Shown: positions 31,758 through 42,818 of the stretch, piece by piece
Numbering within the stretch: position 1 is the stretch's first letter
Layout: the number at the start of each line of letters is the position of its first letter
DNA from: Candidatus Hydrogenedentota bacterium
GTDB taxonomy: Bacteria; Hydrogenedentota; Hydrogenedentia; Hydrogenedentales; JAGMZX01
Assembly: GCA_029556545.1 (NCBI GenBank)
Contig: JAKQEQ010000175.1
Coordinates: forward strand, 1-44,525
DNA: 44,525 nucleotides
Reading direction: 5' to 3'
Notes under the pieces: model-generated
Told to the model about the DNA's origin: nothing
What the model saw: the letters and a program-made list of their open reading frames with translations, nothing else
The model's database searches: none
Program-made: the position numbers and the translations under genes

Positions 31758-31881
31758 GCTCCTGTATGGCCGCTCGACGGGAGGGGGAGGACCAACTTTT
31801 TGTGTCGCGGTCCCGGCCTTGACGTCCAGAGCCGCAAGCGCGCAGTACGTGTGCTTGCGGCCCTGTATGCCAAATACCGAA

Positions 31882-34800
31882 TTACCGCCTCTTGCGGAGC
31901 ACGAACGCGCCCGAGATCGCAGTCACGCCGGCGAGGATGCTCAGTCCCAGCAGGCCGGTGACCGGGATGGGCGGATCGACCGTGAGATACACCACCGGCG
32001 AGTAGTGTGTCTCGAGGTCGTCGGACACGGCGAGATAGTACGCGCCCGCGTGAGCAAACTCGAGCGGGGTGAACGCGAGCACGGGCGTCGTGCTGCCGGT
32101 CAGGGTGTCGTTATCGCTGAGCGCCTGGACCGTCTTCAATCCGTCGTCGAAGTACCATTGCATTTCGACCGTGCCGAGCCCGCCCTCGACAATCGTCCGC
32201 AGTTCCTTATATCTGGCGGCGTTCCAGGTGAGGCGGTAGTTCCCCAAGCCGTCGGGTTCGAGTTCTTCCGTATCCATCGTGATCGAGATGTGCTCTCCGA
32301 TGCGCATGTTGCTGACATCGGATACCACCTCCTCGAAGTAGTCGGTGATGCGGCTGTAATGCTCGAAGACGCCTACGCCCAGGGCCGCCGGATCGACCGA
32401 AAGCTCCTGCGAGTTCTCCGTCGGCGTGAACGAGATCAGAACGGTCTCGCTGGTCGATCCGCCGGGCCGCCTGATCCACTCGAAGGTAAGGGGACTGAAG
32501 CCGCCCGTAAAGCGCGTGCGCAGCAGGAAGGGAGGCGAATCCGTGTAGCCAAGCGCATCCGCCGGGCTTTCCTCGATTGCGAGCGGGTCGCCCACGAAGA
32601 GCCGCGCCGTATTCGACGTCGCGCTCTCGGGGCCGCTCATGTCGGATCCGGAGTCCTGGACGACGAGCCGGAAGTCGTGGCGGTCGTCCGCCTCCGATAC
32701 CGGATCGATAGTCACCGTGTCGGTGTCCGCTCCCGAGATACTGCCCTCGTTCACCAGGGGCATGAACCCGGATCCGGCGTCCCGTTCCCACGTCAGGGTG
32801 AGCGGCGGGATGCCGCCCGACACCGTGGCCGGAATACTGACGGCGCCGCCTGGGCTGACGCGGTAAGTCACCGTATCGATGGCAACGGTTGGCCGTTCGA
32901 AGACCTCGACGACAGTCACGTTGGAGATTTCATTTTCGCTAGCGCCATCGGTGATGCTGCACGAATAGCCGCCCGTGTCGCTCAGGTAGGCGCCCGTGAT
33001 TATCAGCGTGTCCGTATCGGCCCCGGAAACGTTGTCGCCATTGACCAACGGCGCGCCGTCGCGCAGCCAGGCGTATGTGTAGTTGCCGTCGCCGCCCAAA
33101 GCCGAGACTTCCAGTACCAGGTCTTCGCCTTCATATATTTGTATCGGGCCGACGGGGATGGGGCCGAACACGGTCAACAACAGCTTGAACTCCGCCGCGT
33201 TGGTCGCCTCCGTATGCGTGTTGTCCGTAATCAGACAGCGATACAGATTACCATCTATGGCTTCATCGGCCACCAGCGTCAACGTCGAGAAGAGTTCCCC
33301 CGGCATGTTGACGAAGCCGCCGCCGTCGTTTACCTGCCACTGGTAGTCCAGACCGCCCGCGCCATCGGCGTTCCGCACCTCGAAAACGACCGGCTGCCCA
33401 TATTGGGCGGCCACGTCCTGCACGGGGTCATACGTGATCGGGCTGTGAATGTTCGCGAAGGAGTCCGACCCGACCGAGGCGACGGTCGTCGTGAAGACCC
33501 GGCCTGCCGGCAACGTGCCACCATTGACGGGTCGGGGTCCGTTCGACCCGACTTCGAGAATGACTTCAGGCAGGTCGAACAGGCTGTTGTTCTTGATGAA
33601 TATCTGGTCATAGCCCGCGAAGGGCGAATTGGCGCCGGAGAGGCGCACCATCTCGATGCGGAACAGCCCCGGTGGACTTACGAGCCCCTGGTTCCAGAAC
33701 GACGTGTTCAGAATGCCTTCAGTGGCGGCGCCGCTTGCTAATTGTCCGATGTAGGGATGGTTCTCCAAAGCATCGTACGAGTTGCCGCCTGTCAGTATAT
33801 CGTCATTGCGCACGTTGCCGAACACGGGCGTCGCGTTGGGATCGGCGACGCGGTTTACCGCCGGGCGTTGACTCGATGGATTGCGCAGATTGCTGATCAG
33901 CGTTACCCTGCCGTTATGATACGATTGCGTCGAGGCCACGTTGTTCGCCAAGACTTCGCCGGCGCTGGCCAGAATCACCGAGCCCTGCAACTTGACCATG
34001 CCCGGCGTAGCTTTGCCGCCCACGCCGCCGGCCCCGCCGCGGCCGCCGGTTCCGCCGCGGCTGCCGGCGCCGCCCCGCCCGCCGGTCCCACCGGCGTTGC
34101 CGTTCCCGCTACGCGCGCTCAAATGTATATACCCCCAACCGAACGAACCGCCGGACCGGCCGGCCATACCCTCAGTGTAGTCCGCCGCGGCGCCACCGAT
34201 TATCCCTGTCGCCCCCGCTTTCGGCAAGCCCGCCGAAATATTGACCGCCCCGCCAAACTGAAGAAGGCCGCGCGCGCCGAGCACGATGGCGCCGCCGCCG
34301 TGCGCGCCCACGCCGCCGGCCCCTCCTCGCCCGCCGGACCCTCCGTACCCGCCTGCGCCGCCCTGTCCGCCTGCGCCGCCATTGCCTTGACTCTCACCGC
34401 CCGGCGAAGGCGTATTGGCAACGGCAGTCGATGTACCGTTATTGGCGATGGGGCCTTGATCTCCTACGGCCCCCGGTTGACCCAATCCCGCGCCGCCGCC
34501 GCCGCCGCCGCCGCTGCCCCCTGACCCGGCGCCACCCGCGCCGCCACCGCCGCCGGCAAACCAAGTCACCGGCGATGATGATACGAACAAGCCGCCGCCT
34601 CCGCCGCCGCCGGCGGCCCCGCCCCCACCGCCCCCACCTGCGCCCCCACCGCCGCCGCCGCCGCCGCCCGCGCCGCCGCCGCCGCCCCCCCCGGGACCCG
34701 CGTATAAGTCAAGGGTGTTAGCCGGCGCGGTGAATTGCGCCGCGTTGCCGTCCCCGCCCGGATTGCCGATGATTCCGTTATCCCCCCCACTTTGTTCGCC

Positions 34801-35610
34801 AACCAGCGCGGATCCACCGTCTGCGCCGTTGCCTCCGGATCCGCCCACTGCGCCACTTGCCGGATAGGTGGCGCCTATCCCCCCCGTACCGCGTAAAGTC
34901 GACCCCGCGCCGGCTGCGCCGGCCGTCTGGTCGCCCAAGCCACCCGCGCCGCCCGCGCCGCCATCCCCTCGAAAGCCCGCGCCGGTAATGTTATTGAAAC
35001 CGAAACCGCCGTTCAGACCATTATTCCCGGCGGATCCCGCGAAGCCGGTATTGCCGACGGTGCCGCCATAACCGTTACCGCCGACCGCCCCCTGTTGGCC
35101 GTTGTTGGATCCCGCCGTCCCTTGCCCACCGAAACCGCCACTGCCGCCCGGCCCACCGACGCCGCCCCCGCCGGCGTTGCCCCCCGTTCCACCGCCGCCG
35201 CCCCAGCCCGCCAGGCCGCCCATCCCCCCTCCCGAACGGCCCACGCTCCACCCGTTGCTCCCTTCGATTCCGGACACGTTAAACGTGGCGTCTATGCGCA
35301 TATCATTCACGGAGAGGACAGAGATCGGGTGGGGGCCTGTAACGTCAATCGACACAGTATTGCCAATGAAGACATTATCAAAGCGGTAGGTCACGACACC
35401 GTCCTCGTAGACGCCGTCCGCGCGCTTGATCAAGTTGACGGTCATCTGTCGCAGGACCGTGTCAAACTTTACATAGGTCGGCGAATCAAGAGACAGGTCC
35501 CCTTGGCTTGGTGTTCTCAGCGGATCCAGGTACGAATACTGTGCATGCACGCTCGTGGCACACGCCACGACGGCAACTAGCAGCAGCACTCCCAAGCAAC
35601 GGTGTCTCAT
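31882..35610 (-). CDS. Large exported glycine-rich protein with Ig-like domains and C-terminal anchor
   Basis: A 1242-aa surface or secreted protein. Signal peptide 1-23 (MRHRCLGVLLLVAVVACATS, cleaving after VHA). Residues about 127-533 are Gly/Ala-rich with GG, GGx and long polyglycine runs, recalling PGRS-type or silk-like repeats. A unique region follows, then four or five Ig/PKD-like domains from about 720 to 1200 with YQWQV, YTYAWLRDG, LTLTWERDAG and LTFEWIRR strands. The last 30 residues are PIPVTG, a hydrophobic segment and RKRR, a PEP-CTERM-like sorting signal plan without the PEP. ATG 35610 is chosen because it yields the clean signal peptide. The long plus-strand frames over this region are GC-rich shadows. 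Likely adhesive or matrix protein; no enzyme motif seen. Confidence 0.88.
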   Translation of the reverse strand: MRHRCLGVLLLVAVVACATSVHAQYSYLDPLRTPSQGDLSLDSPTYVKFDTVLRQMTVNLIKRADGVYEDGVVTYRFDNVFIGNTVSIDVTGPHPISVLSVNDMRIDATFNVSGIEGSNGWSVGRSGGGMGGLAGWGGGGGTGGNAGGGGVGGPGGSGGFGGQGTAGSNNGQQGAVGGNGYGGTVGNTGFAGSAGNNGLNGGFGFNNITGAGFRGDGGAGGAGGLGDQTAGAAGAGSTLRGTGGIGATYPASGAVGGSGGNGADGGSALVGEQSGGDNGIIGNPGGDGNAAQFTAPANTLDLYAGPGGGGGGGAGGGGGGGGGAGGGGGGGAAGGGGGGGLFVSSSPVTWFAGGGGGAGGAGSGGSGGGGGGGAGLGQPGAVGDQGPIANNGTSTAVANTPSPGGESQGNGGAGGQGGAGGYGGSGGRGGAGGVGAHGGGAIVLGARGLLQFGGAVNISAGLPKAGATGIIGGAAADYTEGMAGRSGGSFGWGYIHLSARSGNGNAGGTGGRGGAGSRGGTGGRGGAGGVGGKATPGMVKLQGSVILASAGEVLANNVASTQSYHNGRVTLISNLRNPSSQRPAVNRVADPNATPVFGNVRNDDILTGGNSYDALENHPYIGQLASGAATEGILNTSFWNQGLVSPPGLFRIEMVRLSGANSPFAGYDQIFIKNNSLFDLPEVILEVGSNGPRPVNGGTLPAGRVFTTTVASVGSDSFANIHSPITYDPVQDVAAQYGQPVVFEVRNADGAGGLDYQWQVNDGGGFVNMPGELFSTLTLVADEAIDGNLYRCLITDNTHTEATNAAEFKLLLTVFGPIPVGPIQIYEGEDLVLEVSALGGDGNYTYAWLRDGAPLVNGDNVSGADTDTLIITGAYLSDTGGYSCSITDGASENEISNVTVVEVFERPTVAIDTVTYRVSPGGAVSIPATVSGGIPPLTLTWERDAGSGFMPLVNEGSISGADTDTVTIDPVSEADDRHDFRLVVQDSGSDMSGPESATSNTARLFVGDPLAIEESPADALGYTDSPPFLLRTRFTGGFSPLTFEWIRRPGGSTSETVLISFTPTENSQELSVDPAALGVGVFEHYSRITDYFEEVVSDVSNMRIGEHISITMDTEELEPDGLGNYRLTWNAARYKELRTIVEGGLGTVEMQWYFDDGLKTVQALSDNDTLTGSTTPVLAFTPLEFAHAGAYYLAVSDDLETHYSPVVYLTVDPPIPVTGLLGLSILAGVTAISGAFVLRKRR

Positions 35611-35645
35611 GCATGCACCCCAAGAATCCCCCGGAAAAGTGGTGC

Positions 35646-35674
35646 ATCGTATCATGACGCCTGCCTCCCCTCAA
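35646..35674 (-). promoter_or_regulatory. Possible promoter of the glycine-rich protein gene
   Basis: Minus-strand TTGAGG (plus 35669-35674), 17-nt spacer, TACGAT (plus 35646-35651). Each box matches four of six bases. A start near 35639 would exclude the upstream Met at 35655 and supports ATG 35610. Confidence 0.35.
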
Positions 35675-35699
35675 TGAGGTTATCCCCGAATTACGTTAT

Positions 35700-35730
35700 A
35701 AAAAAACCGAGGCGCCCCACAGCACCCCGG
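35700..35730 (-). terminator. Intrinsic terminator after the subtilisin-like protease gene
   Basis: On the minus strand CCGGGGTGC, a 6-nt loop and GCGCCTCGG form a 9-bp stem (two G-T pairs) followed directly by seven T. It lies about 340 nt after the protease stop codon and upstream of the glycine-rich gene, separating their transcripts. Confidence 0.7.
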
Positions 35731-36067
35731 GCAACACAATCGTCGATACGCAGCCGTGCGTGTAATTAAGGAAACTGTCCCCAAGAATATTGCACGCTTT
35801 TAACGTCCCTCGCACCCTGCAACAACCTCTAGGGACCGCCACAACGGTCTATTCCCACGCTAGCTTTATTGTAGCCGCCAATGTGCTTTCTGTCAAGGAT
35901 TGCCGACATGATTCATGGGAAAAAGCGCATGTTCAGCCACCTGATCGGATATGCAGGAGAGTTTGCAAACTCAGTAAACGCAAGCGCTTATGGCGATCTA
36001 ACGCGACCGGACCAAGTCGAAGTCACGGTGGCCCGACCCTCCGTCGACTCCCCCGCGTGTCGGTCTG
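35731..36067. other. Gap between protease stop and terminator
   Basis: About 340 nt with no gene I can support. It would be the 3' untranslated end of the protease transcript. The motif AATTAAGGAAACTGTCCCC near 35765 resembles sequences that accompany REP-associated transposases, but no such gene is here. Confidence 0.4.
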
Positions 36068-39000
36068 TTACCCCGCAGGGACACGCTGTCGGCGCCTTAC
36101 GCGAAGCAAGATACCGACGAGGATGGCGAACAAGAGGGCGTCGGCCCGCTTCGCGGCGACGGGCGCGGCGCGGTGGCCGGTATCGGGTAGGCTGAATGCG
36201 AGTGTGCCGTCAGGGTCGCGGGACTCGCCGCCCGGATTGCGGGCAAGAATCCAATACGTGTAGTAGTGGTATTCGAGCACCGCTTCGCGGCAGGCGCCGC
36301 CGGGCGTAAGGGTCGGCGGCAGGGCGGTGAGATCCTCGAACCGGGTTTCCGTGATCCACTCGCTGATCGGAACGGCATTCGCGAGATTCTCGTCGGCGGA
36401 CCGGTAGACCTGGTATTCCGTGAGCCCCGGGAATCCGGTCCAGGTGATGAGGACATGATCGACCGAGGTTCCGTCCGACGCGGCAACGTCTGTTGCGCGT
36501 TCGGGCGGCTGAGGCACGAGCGGGTCCGTGCCGATCACGAAAAGTTCGTCGTAGTCCGAACGGCCATCCCCGTCGGTGTCGGCGTCGTAGGGGTTCGTAC
36601 TGTTAATGAAGTGCTCGTCATGATCGGGGACCCCGTCGCCGTCCGAGTCCAGGTCCAGGAAGTTGGGGACCCCGTCGCCGTCCACGTCCTCGTAGCCTTC
36701 GACGAGGTCCGGGACGCCGTCGCCGTCCGAGTCATCGTCGAAGATATTGGGGATACCGTCGCCGTCTTCGTCGCCGCCCCCCTTTATTATGTCCGGGATG
36801 CCGTCGCCGTTGGTATCGCCGTCGGTGATGACTGGATGCCACACTGCGCGCCTGCCCGTGAGGTTGTGATGGTGTAGCAGCAGCGCGCCGAGCGAGCCGC
36901 GCTTGGCGAATGCAGCCTCGTCATACCTGACCGGTAGCACGCCGCCGCCGGGGTTGAATCGGACCGGCAGGTCGAAATGGGTCGGGAGCCCGTCGGGTCC
37001 CATCGCGAAAGCCAGGCCCGGTCGCGCGAGATCGTATGCGAGGGGTCCGACTTCATCGACAACCCGGTCGACCTCGCCGCGCAGGACGCTCCGCACGCTG
37101 AAGGCAAATGCCGTGTTCACGTCCGAGAGGCCGAGGTCGGCGGCGGCAACGGACAGGTAGAGCCCGTCCGTGAGGAACAGGGCCGAATCATATTGGTGCG
37201 CGCCATAGCCGTTTATGTAGCCTTGGACCGTGTTGTTTCCCTCGAGGTCCACGAGCCGGGTCACGAATACGTCCGAATCGAACGAGATGTTCGGGTCCAG
37301 AACGTTCGACGTACTGTACAAGAGGAAGTCGGCCTCGCCGTCCTGATCCACGTCGATGCGGACCTCGAAACGGACCGCGTTCGGCGTGGCCCATGGCGCC
37401 CACGTGGCGACGCCGAAGTGGACCTTGGCGTCCGCGATCGCCTTGCCGGCGGCGTAGTCGCTCGTCACGCCGATGAACCTGAGGTCCGCACAGTCATCGA
37501 AGCCGGTTAACTCGGTCTCGTTCCCACTGTAGGCCAGCAATTCAAAGGGCGTCACGAGCGAGACGACGTCGAACATGAAGTACTCATTGCCCGTATTGAT
37601 GCCGGTGCCGACGAGTTCCATGCCGGTTTCGGTCCCGTTCTCAAAGCGCAGCCCCGGCGTCTCGGTACGCATGTTGGCTACGCGGCGTATGGTGGCGTAA
37701 AACGGCACACGCAGCGGGATATGGCCTTCCGAGGTCGGGGTCAGGACCACATACCCCGACCACTCGCTGATCCAGTGGCGCTTGTGCTCGTTCAGAAGCT
37801 CGGGCACGGCGGGATCGCGCGGATGTTTGATGCGGCTCGCGTCGGCCTGGATGCCGACCTCGATATCGACGTGCCCGCCGGGCGGAATCGGGCCCGTCTG
37901 GGTCGGTAGGACGAAGTAGTCCACACCAACCATGCTCGTGACGAAATCCAGCCCCACGGCGTACGAGGCTGTGGTCGCGCCCTTGTTCTCAATGCGCAGG
38001 TACTGGCGCTCGACGACCATGGTGGCGACTTCGCGGGTCTCGAAGGTGATGCTCACGCGCTCCGGGTGCGCCGCATGATAGGCAATGACCGAACTCGTCG
38101 CGGCGCCCACGGGGTCGATGCGGCCCGCCCCCGCGTGCGCCGGTCCCTCGCGCGGCAATCCGTAGTCCGGGAGGCGAAACACGTTGTTGACGGCCGTGTT
38201 CATCAGAAGAGCCTTGAGTTCCGCGACGCTCCAGTCGGGGTGAAGCTCGCGGAGCAGCGCCATACCCCCCGACACGTGCGGCGCCGCCATCGAGGTGCCG
38301 CTGAGCACGGAACTGAGGGTGTCGGGATTCGCCGCGCTGAACAGGCGCGATGATCGAATGCGCTTGCCCGGCGCGGAGACGTCCGGCTTCACGATGACGC
38401 TGTCCGCTCCCTGCGACGGCCCCCGCGACGAGAACGAAGCAAGCCGGTCCGGCTTCACGTCGGCCTCAGCCGGGTCGTCGTCCTCCGAGGCGGCCACGCT
38501 GATGGCGCGCGGCGCGCTTCCCGGCGTCCCCGTGACGAAATAGGTACTTCCGGCATTCCCCGCCGACGCGACCACGATCACGCCGGCCAGCGCGGCATTG
38601 TCACACGCCACGGCCTCCGGGTTGCTGTGCGGCGCGAAGTCATCGCCCACCGACAAGTTGATCACATCCAGTCGGTCCGAGAAATCGCCGTCGCCATCGG
38701 GGTCGACGGCCCATTCGATGGCGGGAATGAGCACTAGCGACGCGCCTGACCTGCCGAAGACTTTGAGCGCATACAACGTAGCCCGAGGCGCGGCGCCCGG
38801 GCCGATCTGCAGGCTGTCCCTCGGTGTGGTTGCGTCATAGGGCCCGGTGTACGTCGCGCCATCAGCGTCCACTCCGAACCCCGCCGCGGTTCCGGCGACG
38901 TGGGTCCCGTGGCCGTGCTGGTCCATCGGGTCCGGGTCAGGAGTCGGCACGGACAGCACAGGGTCGAAGGGGTCATAATCGTCACCGACGAAGTCGTAAC

Positions 39001-39610
39001 CGCCCGCCACCTTCATCGTAGGAAAGTAGCCGTCCGTGATGACGCGCGTGTTGTTGTTGGCGTGGTCCTGTGGGCTGCCCGATCCCCCAAAATTCGGGTG
39101 GAGGTAGTCAATACCCGTGTCGATCACCCCGATACGTACGCCCTCTCCGGTCAAGCCGAGGCCGGCGTTATCCCAGAGCACCGGCATTTCGAGAAACGGC
39201 ATGCTGGTCGTGTTCCCCACGCAGACGGGGCGCAGTTTGTGGACCGCGCGGACGCCGGACAAGGCACGCAGGGCCTCGACGGCCTCAGGCGGGGCGCTGA
39301 TCGCGATGCCGTTGTAGACTCGTTGCGCGCGGTACAGGACCTGCGTTCCGATGGTTGACTTTCCCGCCAGCGCCCGGAGCGCCCGCCGTTGTTCTTCCTC
39401 GATAGCGTTGAGGCGCGCCTTCGTCGCGCCTCCGGCCTTGGCGGCATGGCTGCCTGCTTCGAGGGACACCGCGTAGACCGTCGCGACGGGCGGGGTCTCG
39501 AGTTCGAGCATGTAGGCGTCTGCCGCGGCAAGCCTGCCGCCCACGAGGGAAGTGAAGGTAAAGAAACACGCTGCGTAATACGGCACACGACCCGCGACGG
39601 AACGAGACAC
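36068..39610 (-). CDS. Exported S8 (subtilisin-like) peptidase with calcium repeats and C-terminal anchor
   Basis: An 1180-aa serine protease. Signal peptide 1-31 ([20 protein letters not shown] then LVGG, ending AAADA), an inhibitor-like prodomain (about 35-130), then the catalytic domain with Asp164 ([13 protein letters not shown]), His234 ([13 protein letters not shown]) and Ser440 ([13 protein letters not shown]). A long beta-rich region follows, then thrombospondin type 3-like DxDGDGxPD repeats (about 928-1030), a fibronectin type III-like domain and a final hydrophobic segment with RVRRRQR. The start is probably GTG at 39610, with GGGAG before it; the longest frame adds 25 unlikely residues. 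It is next to the glycine-rich protein and ends in the same kind of hydrophobic-plus-basic tail, so both probably go to the same surface site. Confidence 0.9.
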   Translation of the reverse strand: MSRSVAGRVPYYAACFFTFTSLVGGRLAAADAYMLELETPPVATVYAVSLEAGSHAAKAGGATKARLNAIEEEQRRALRALAGKSTIGTQVLYRAQRVYNGIAISAPPEAVEALRALSGVRAVHKLRPVCVGNTTSMPFLEMPVLWDNAGLGLTGEGVRIGVIDTGIDYLHPNFGGSGSPQDHANNNTRVITDGYFPTMKVAGGYDFVGDDYDPFDPVLSVPTPDPDPMDQHGHGTHVAGTAAGFGVDADGATYTGPYDATTPRDSLQIGPGAAPRATLYALKVFGRSGASLVLIPAIEWAVDPDGDGDFSDRLDVINLSVGDDFAPHSNPEAVACDNAALAGVIVVASAGNAGSTYFVTGTPGSAPRAISVAASEDDDPAEADVKPDRLASFSSRGPSQGADSVIVKPDVSAPGKRIRSSRLFSAANPDTLSSVLSGTSMAAPHVSGGMALLRELHPDWSVAELKALLMNTAVNNVFRLPDYGLPREGPAHAGAGRIDPVGAATSSVIAYHAAHPERVSITFETREVATMVVERQYLRIENKGATTASYAVGLDFVTSMVGVDYFVLPTQTGPIPPGGHVDIEVGIQADASRIKHPRDPAVPELLNEHKRHWISEWSGYVVLTPTSEGHIPLRVPFYATIRRVANMRTETPGLRFENGTETGMELVGTGINTGNEYFMFDVVSLVTPFELLAYSGNETELTGFDDCADLRFIGVTSDYAAGKAIADAKVHFGVATWAPWATPNAVRFEVRIDVDQDGEADFLLYSTSNVLDPNISFDSDVFVTRLVDLEGNNTVQGYINGYGAHQYDSALFLTDGLYLSVAAADLGLSDVNTAFAFSVRSVLRGEVDRVVDEVGPLAYDLARPGLAFAMGPDGLPTHFDLPVRFNPGGGVLPVRYDEAAFAKRGSLGALLLHHHNLTGRRAVWHPVITDGDTNGDGIPDIIKGGGDEDGDGIPNIFDDDSDGDGVPDLVEGYEDVDGDGVPNFLDLDSDGDGVPDHDEHFINSTNPYDADTDGDGRSDYDELFVIGTDPLVPQPPERATDVAASDGTSVDHVLITWTGFPGLTEYQVYRSADENLANAVPISEWITETRFEDLTALPPTLTPGGACREAVLEYHYYTYWILARNPGGESRDPDGTLAFSLPDTGHRAAPVAAKRADALLFAILVGILLRVRRRQRVPAG

Positions 39611-39630
39611 GCGCAAACTCCCAGGGAAAA

Positions 39631-39645
39631 GGGGGCATTGCCCCC
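39631..39645. repeat. Palindrome GGGGGCA-T-TGCCCCC
   Basis: Perfect 7-nt arms with one central base, upstream of the protease start. It shares its arms with the palindrome at 31741-31757. Confidence 0.6.
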
Positions 39646-39776
39646 CTACAAACACACGCCGGCGCACCGCGTTGCCGCCCGGCAAGTTTATTGTAACACA
39701 TGAGCAACGACGGCCGTGGCGCCGGCGTCACCGTGCCGGGCGCGCGCGGCGCTTCAACCCGGACCCGAAGCACACG

Positions 39777-41612
<1,836 letters not shown>

Positions 41613-42097
41613 ATCTGCGTCTCCTTCCTTCTCGAAGCGTCGGCTTGCCGCGCCGATTTCCCGGAGCATCCGACTCGCCGTTTCCCGCCGCGCCAGCGCC
41701 CAAGGTCGCCTTCCGACGCATGCGCTCCCTACATGCCTTGCAGGATGCGCATGATTGCACTGCCTCTCGCGCCGCTATCCCGGTGCCTGCCGCGCGCGAA
41801 AACCCCATCGCGGCCGCCGCGTATGCCCACGCCCGTCTTGCCCACAACGCCCCATCGTGGGCGAAAGTATATGCGGAAACCGGAGCACTTGTCCACATGA
41901 TCCGTGAACATCTGTCGAGAACGCGTCCATTTATGGGATAAGAGCCCTGTGGCCATAGCCCGCGCCAGAGGGAGGCACAAGGTCGTAAAGCGCTGCAATC
42001 AAACACCTTATGGCACTAGATGATTCATTTTCGAGGGCGGTCGCGCGGCGAACGCCGCAGTCAGATGCGAAAATTCACGCCACGACCGAGTTTTCGG
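41613..42097. other. Gap upstream of pckG and the PilZ gene
   Basis: About 485 nt between two divergent genes with no gene I can support. No convincing promoter for pckG was found on the minus strand. Confidence 0.45.
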
Positions 42098-42126
42098 TTC
42101 ACAGAACGGACAGTTTCTGATACAAT
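42098..42126 (+). promoter_or_regulatory. Sigma-70-type promoter for the PilZ gene
   Basis: TTCACA (42098-42103), 17-nt spacer, TACAAT (42121-42126), each matching five of six consensus bases. The predicted start near 42133 leaves a leader of about 260 nt before the PilZ ATG. Confidence 0.65.
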
Positions 42127-42132
42127 AGAGTT

Positions 42133-42392
42133 GGTGGGCATTTGCCGCGATGTCGCTCAAGCGCACACTCGTTCTGGGCAGCGGAGGCTGCCGTAGCTCC
42201 GGGGGGGGGCTTTATTCCTTCGACCGTACTCCCTCTTTACGCCTGGTGTGCTTCCCGGGAGTCAGCGCCATTGCGCCGTCACTCCTGTGCTCATAGATAA
42301 GGCGGTACTAAAACGCAGGGCTGTTTGCGCGCGCCCGGGCTCGCAGGGGTACAGCGTGTCGTCGCGTGCAACGGAACCAGGAGAGGTGTCCC
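42133..42392 (+). other. Long 5' leader of the PilZ gene
   Basis: About 260 nt without a gene. It contains GCAGCGGAGGCTGC and a run of nine G followed by CTTTATT. It could hold a regulatory RNA structure, but I could not match it to a known riboswitch (including c-di-GMP classes) or to 6S or SRP RNA. Confidence 0.35.
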
Positions 42393-42770
42393 ATGATTAA
42401 GAGCGCGGAACAACGCAATTCCACGCGGTGCCCCGTTCACGCTCCGGCGGAGGTACGGCTTGATAACGGGCTCTTGATGGAAGGGGAATCGCGCAACGTA
42501 AGCCTCAATGGCATGTTGATAACCTCGGAACGGCTGTTGCCCGTGGGGAATACCTGCCGTGTTTCGCTGCTGTTACACGGGAACGTGGGCAACCTGCGGC
42601 TCGAAATGCATGGGCGCGTGGTGCGCGTCGACGATGAGGGCATCGCCATCGAGTTTTCGCAGGTCGGTATAGAGAGCCTGGAGCATTTACGCAAGCTCGT
42701 GCTATATAATATCGACGATGTACACCCGATGCAGGAAGAAACGGAACAAGAGGAGGGATGGTATCCTTGA
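42393..42770 (+). CDS. PilZ domain protein (c-di-GMP binding)
   Basis: A 125-aa single PilZ domain. The first binding motif RNSTR (Arg8 and Arg12) and the second NVSLNGM (35-41) match the RxxxR and D/NxSxxG pattern needed to bind c-di-GMP; Asn35 in the first place of the second motif is an accepted variant. The C-terminal helix continues SLEHLRKLVLYNIDDVHPMQ. AGGAGAGG precedes the ATG at 42393, which I prefer over longer frames. It lies 48 nt before an acyltransferase-hydrolase gene and may be co-transcribed, which would tie c-di-GMP to envelope lipid metabolism. That link is inference. Confidence 0.9.
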   Translation: MIKSAEQRNSTRCPVHAPAEVRLDNGLLMEGESRNVSLNGMLITSERLLPVGNTCRVSLLLHGNVGNLRLEMHGRVVRVDDEGIAIEFSQVGIESLEHLRKLVLYNIDDVHPMQEETEQEEGWYP

Positions 42771-42818
42771 CGCCGGCGGCGGGGAACGGCATCCGGGCGC
42801 GGCGTTGCGGAGTGCCTG

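Larger units (their letters stand above)
31478..31881. other. Gap between the cassette and the glycine-rich protein gene
   Basis: About 400 nt with no gene I can support. GC rises again through it. Near the left side GCATATCGTGTCC (31538) and GCATATCTCGTGCGCGTCC (31567) form an imperfect direct repeat, possibly debris of the insertion event. The palindrome at 31741 lies in it. Both flanking genes end here (convergent). Confidence 0.5.

Noticed and set aside
31483-34524. Long plus-strand open frames opposite the glycine-rich protein
   Set aside because: They are arginine-rich shadows of a GC-rich gene, with no domain; the minus frame has a signal peptide, Ig-like domains and an anchor.
34020-35230. 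CRISPR-like or satellite appearance of repeated GCCGCC units
   Set aside because: The repeats are codons for Gly and Ala in the minus-strand protein; there are no fixed repeats with unique spacers.
36520-36830. Tandem DNA repeat with GGCGACGGGGTCCC-like units
   Set aside because: It is the coding sequence of the DxDGDGxPD calcium-binding repeats in the subtilisin-like protease.
42133-42392. 6S RNA, SRP RNA or c-di-GMP riboswitch in the PilZ leader
   Set aside because: None of the conserved cores of these RNAs could be recognised by eye.
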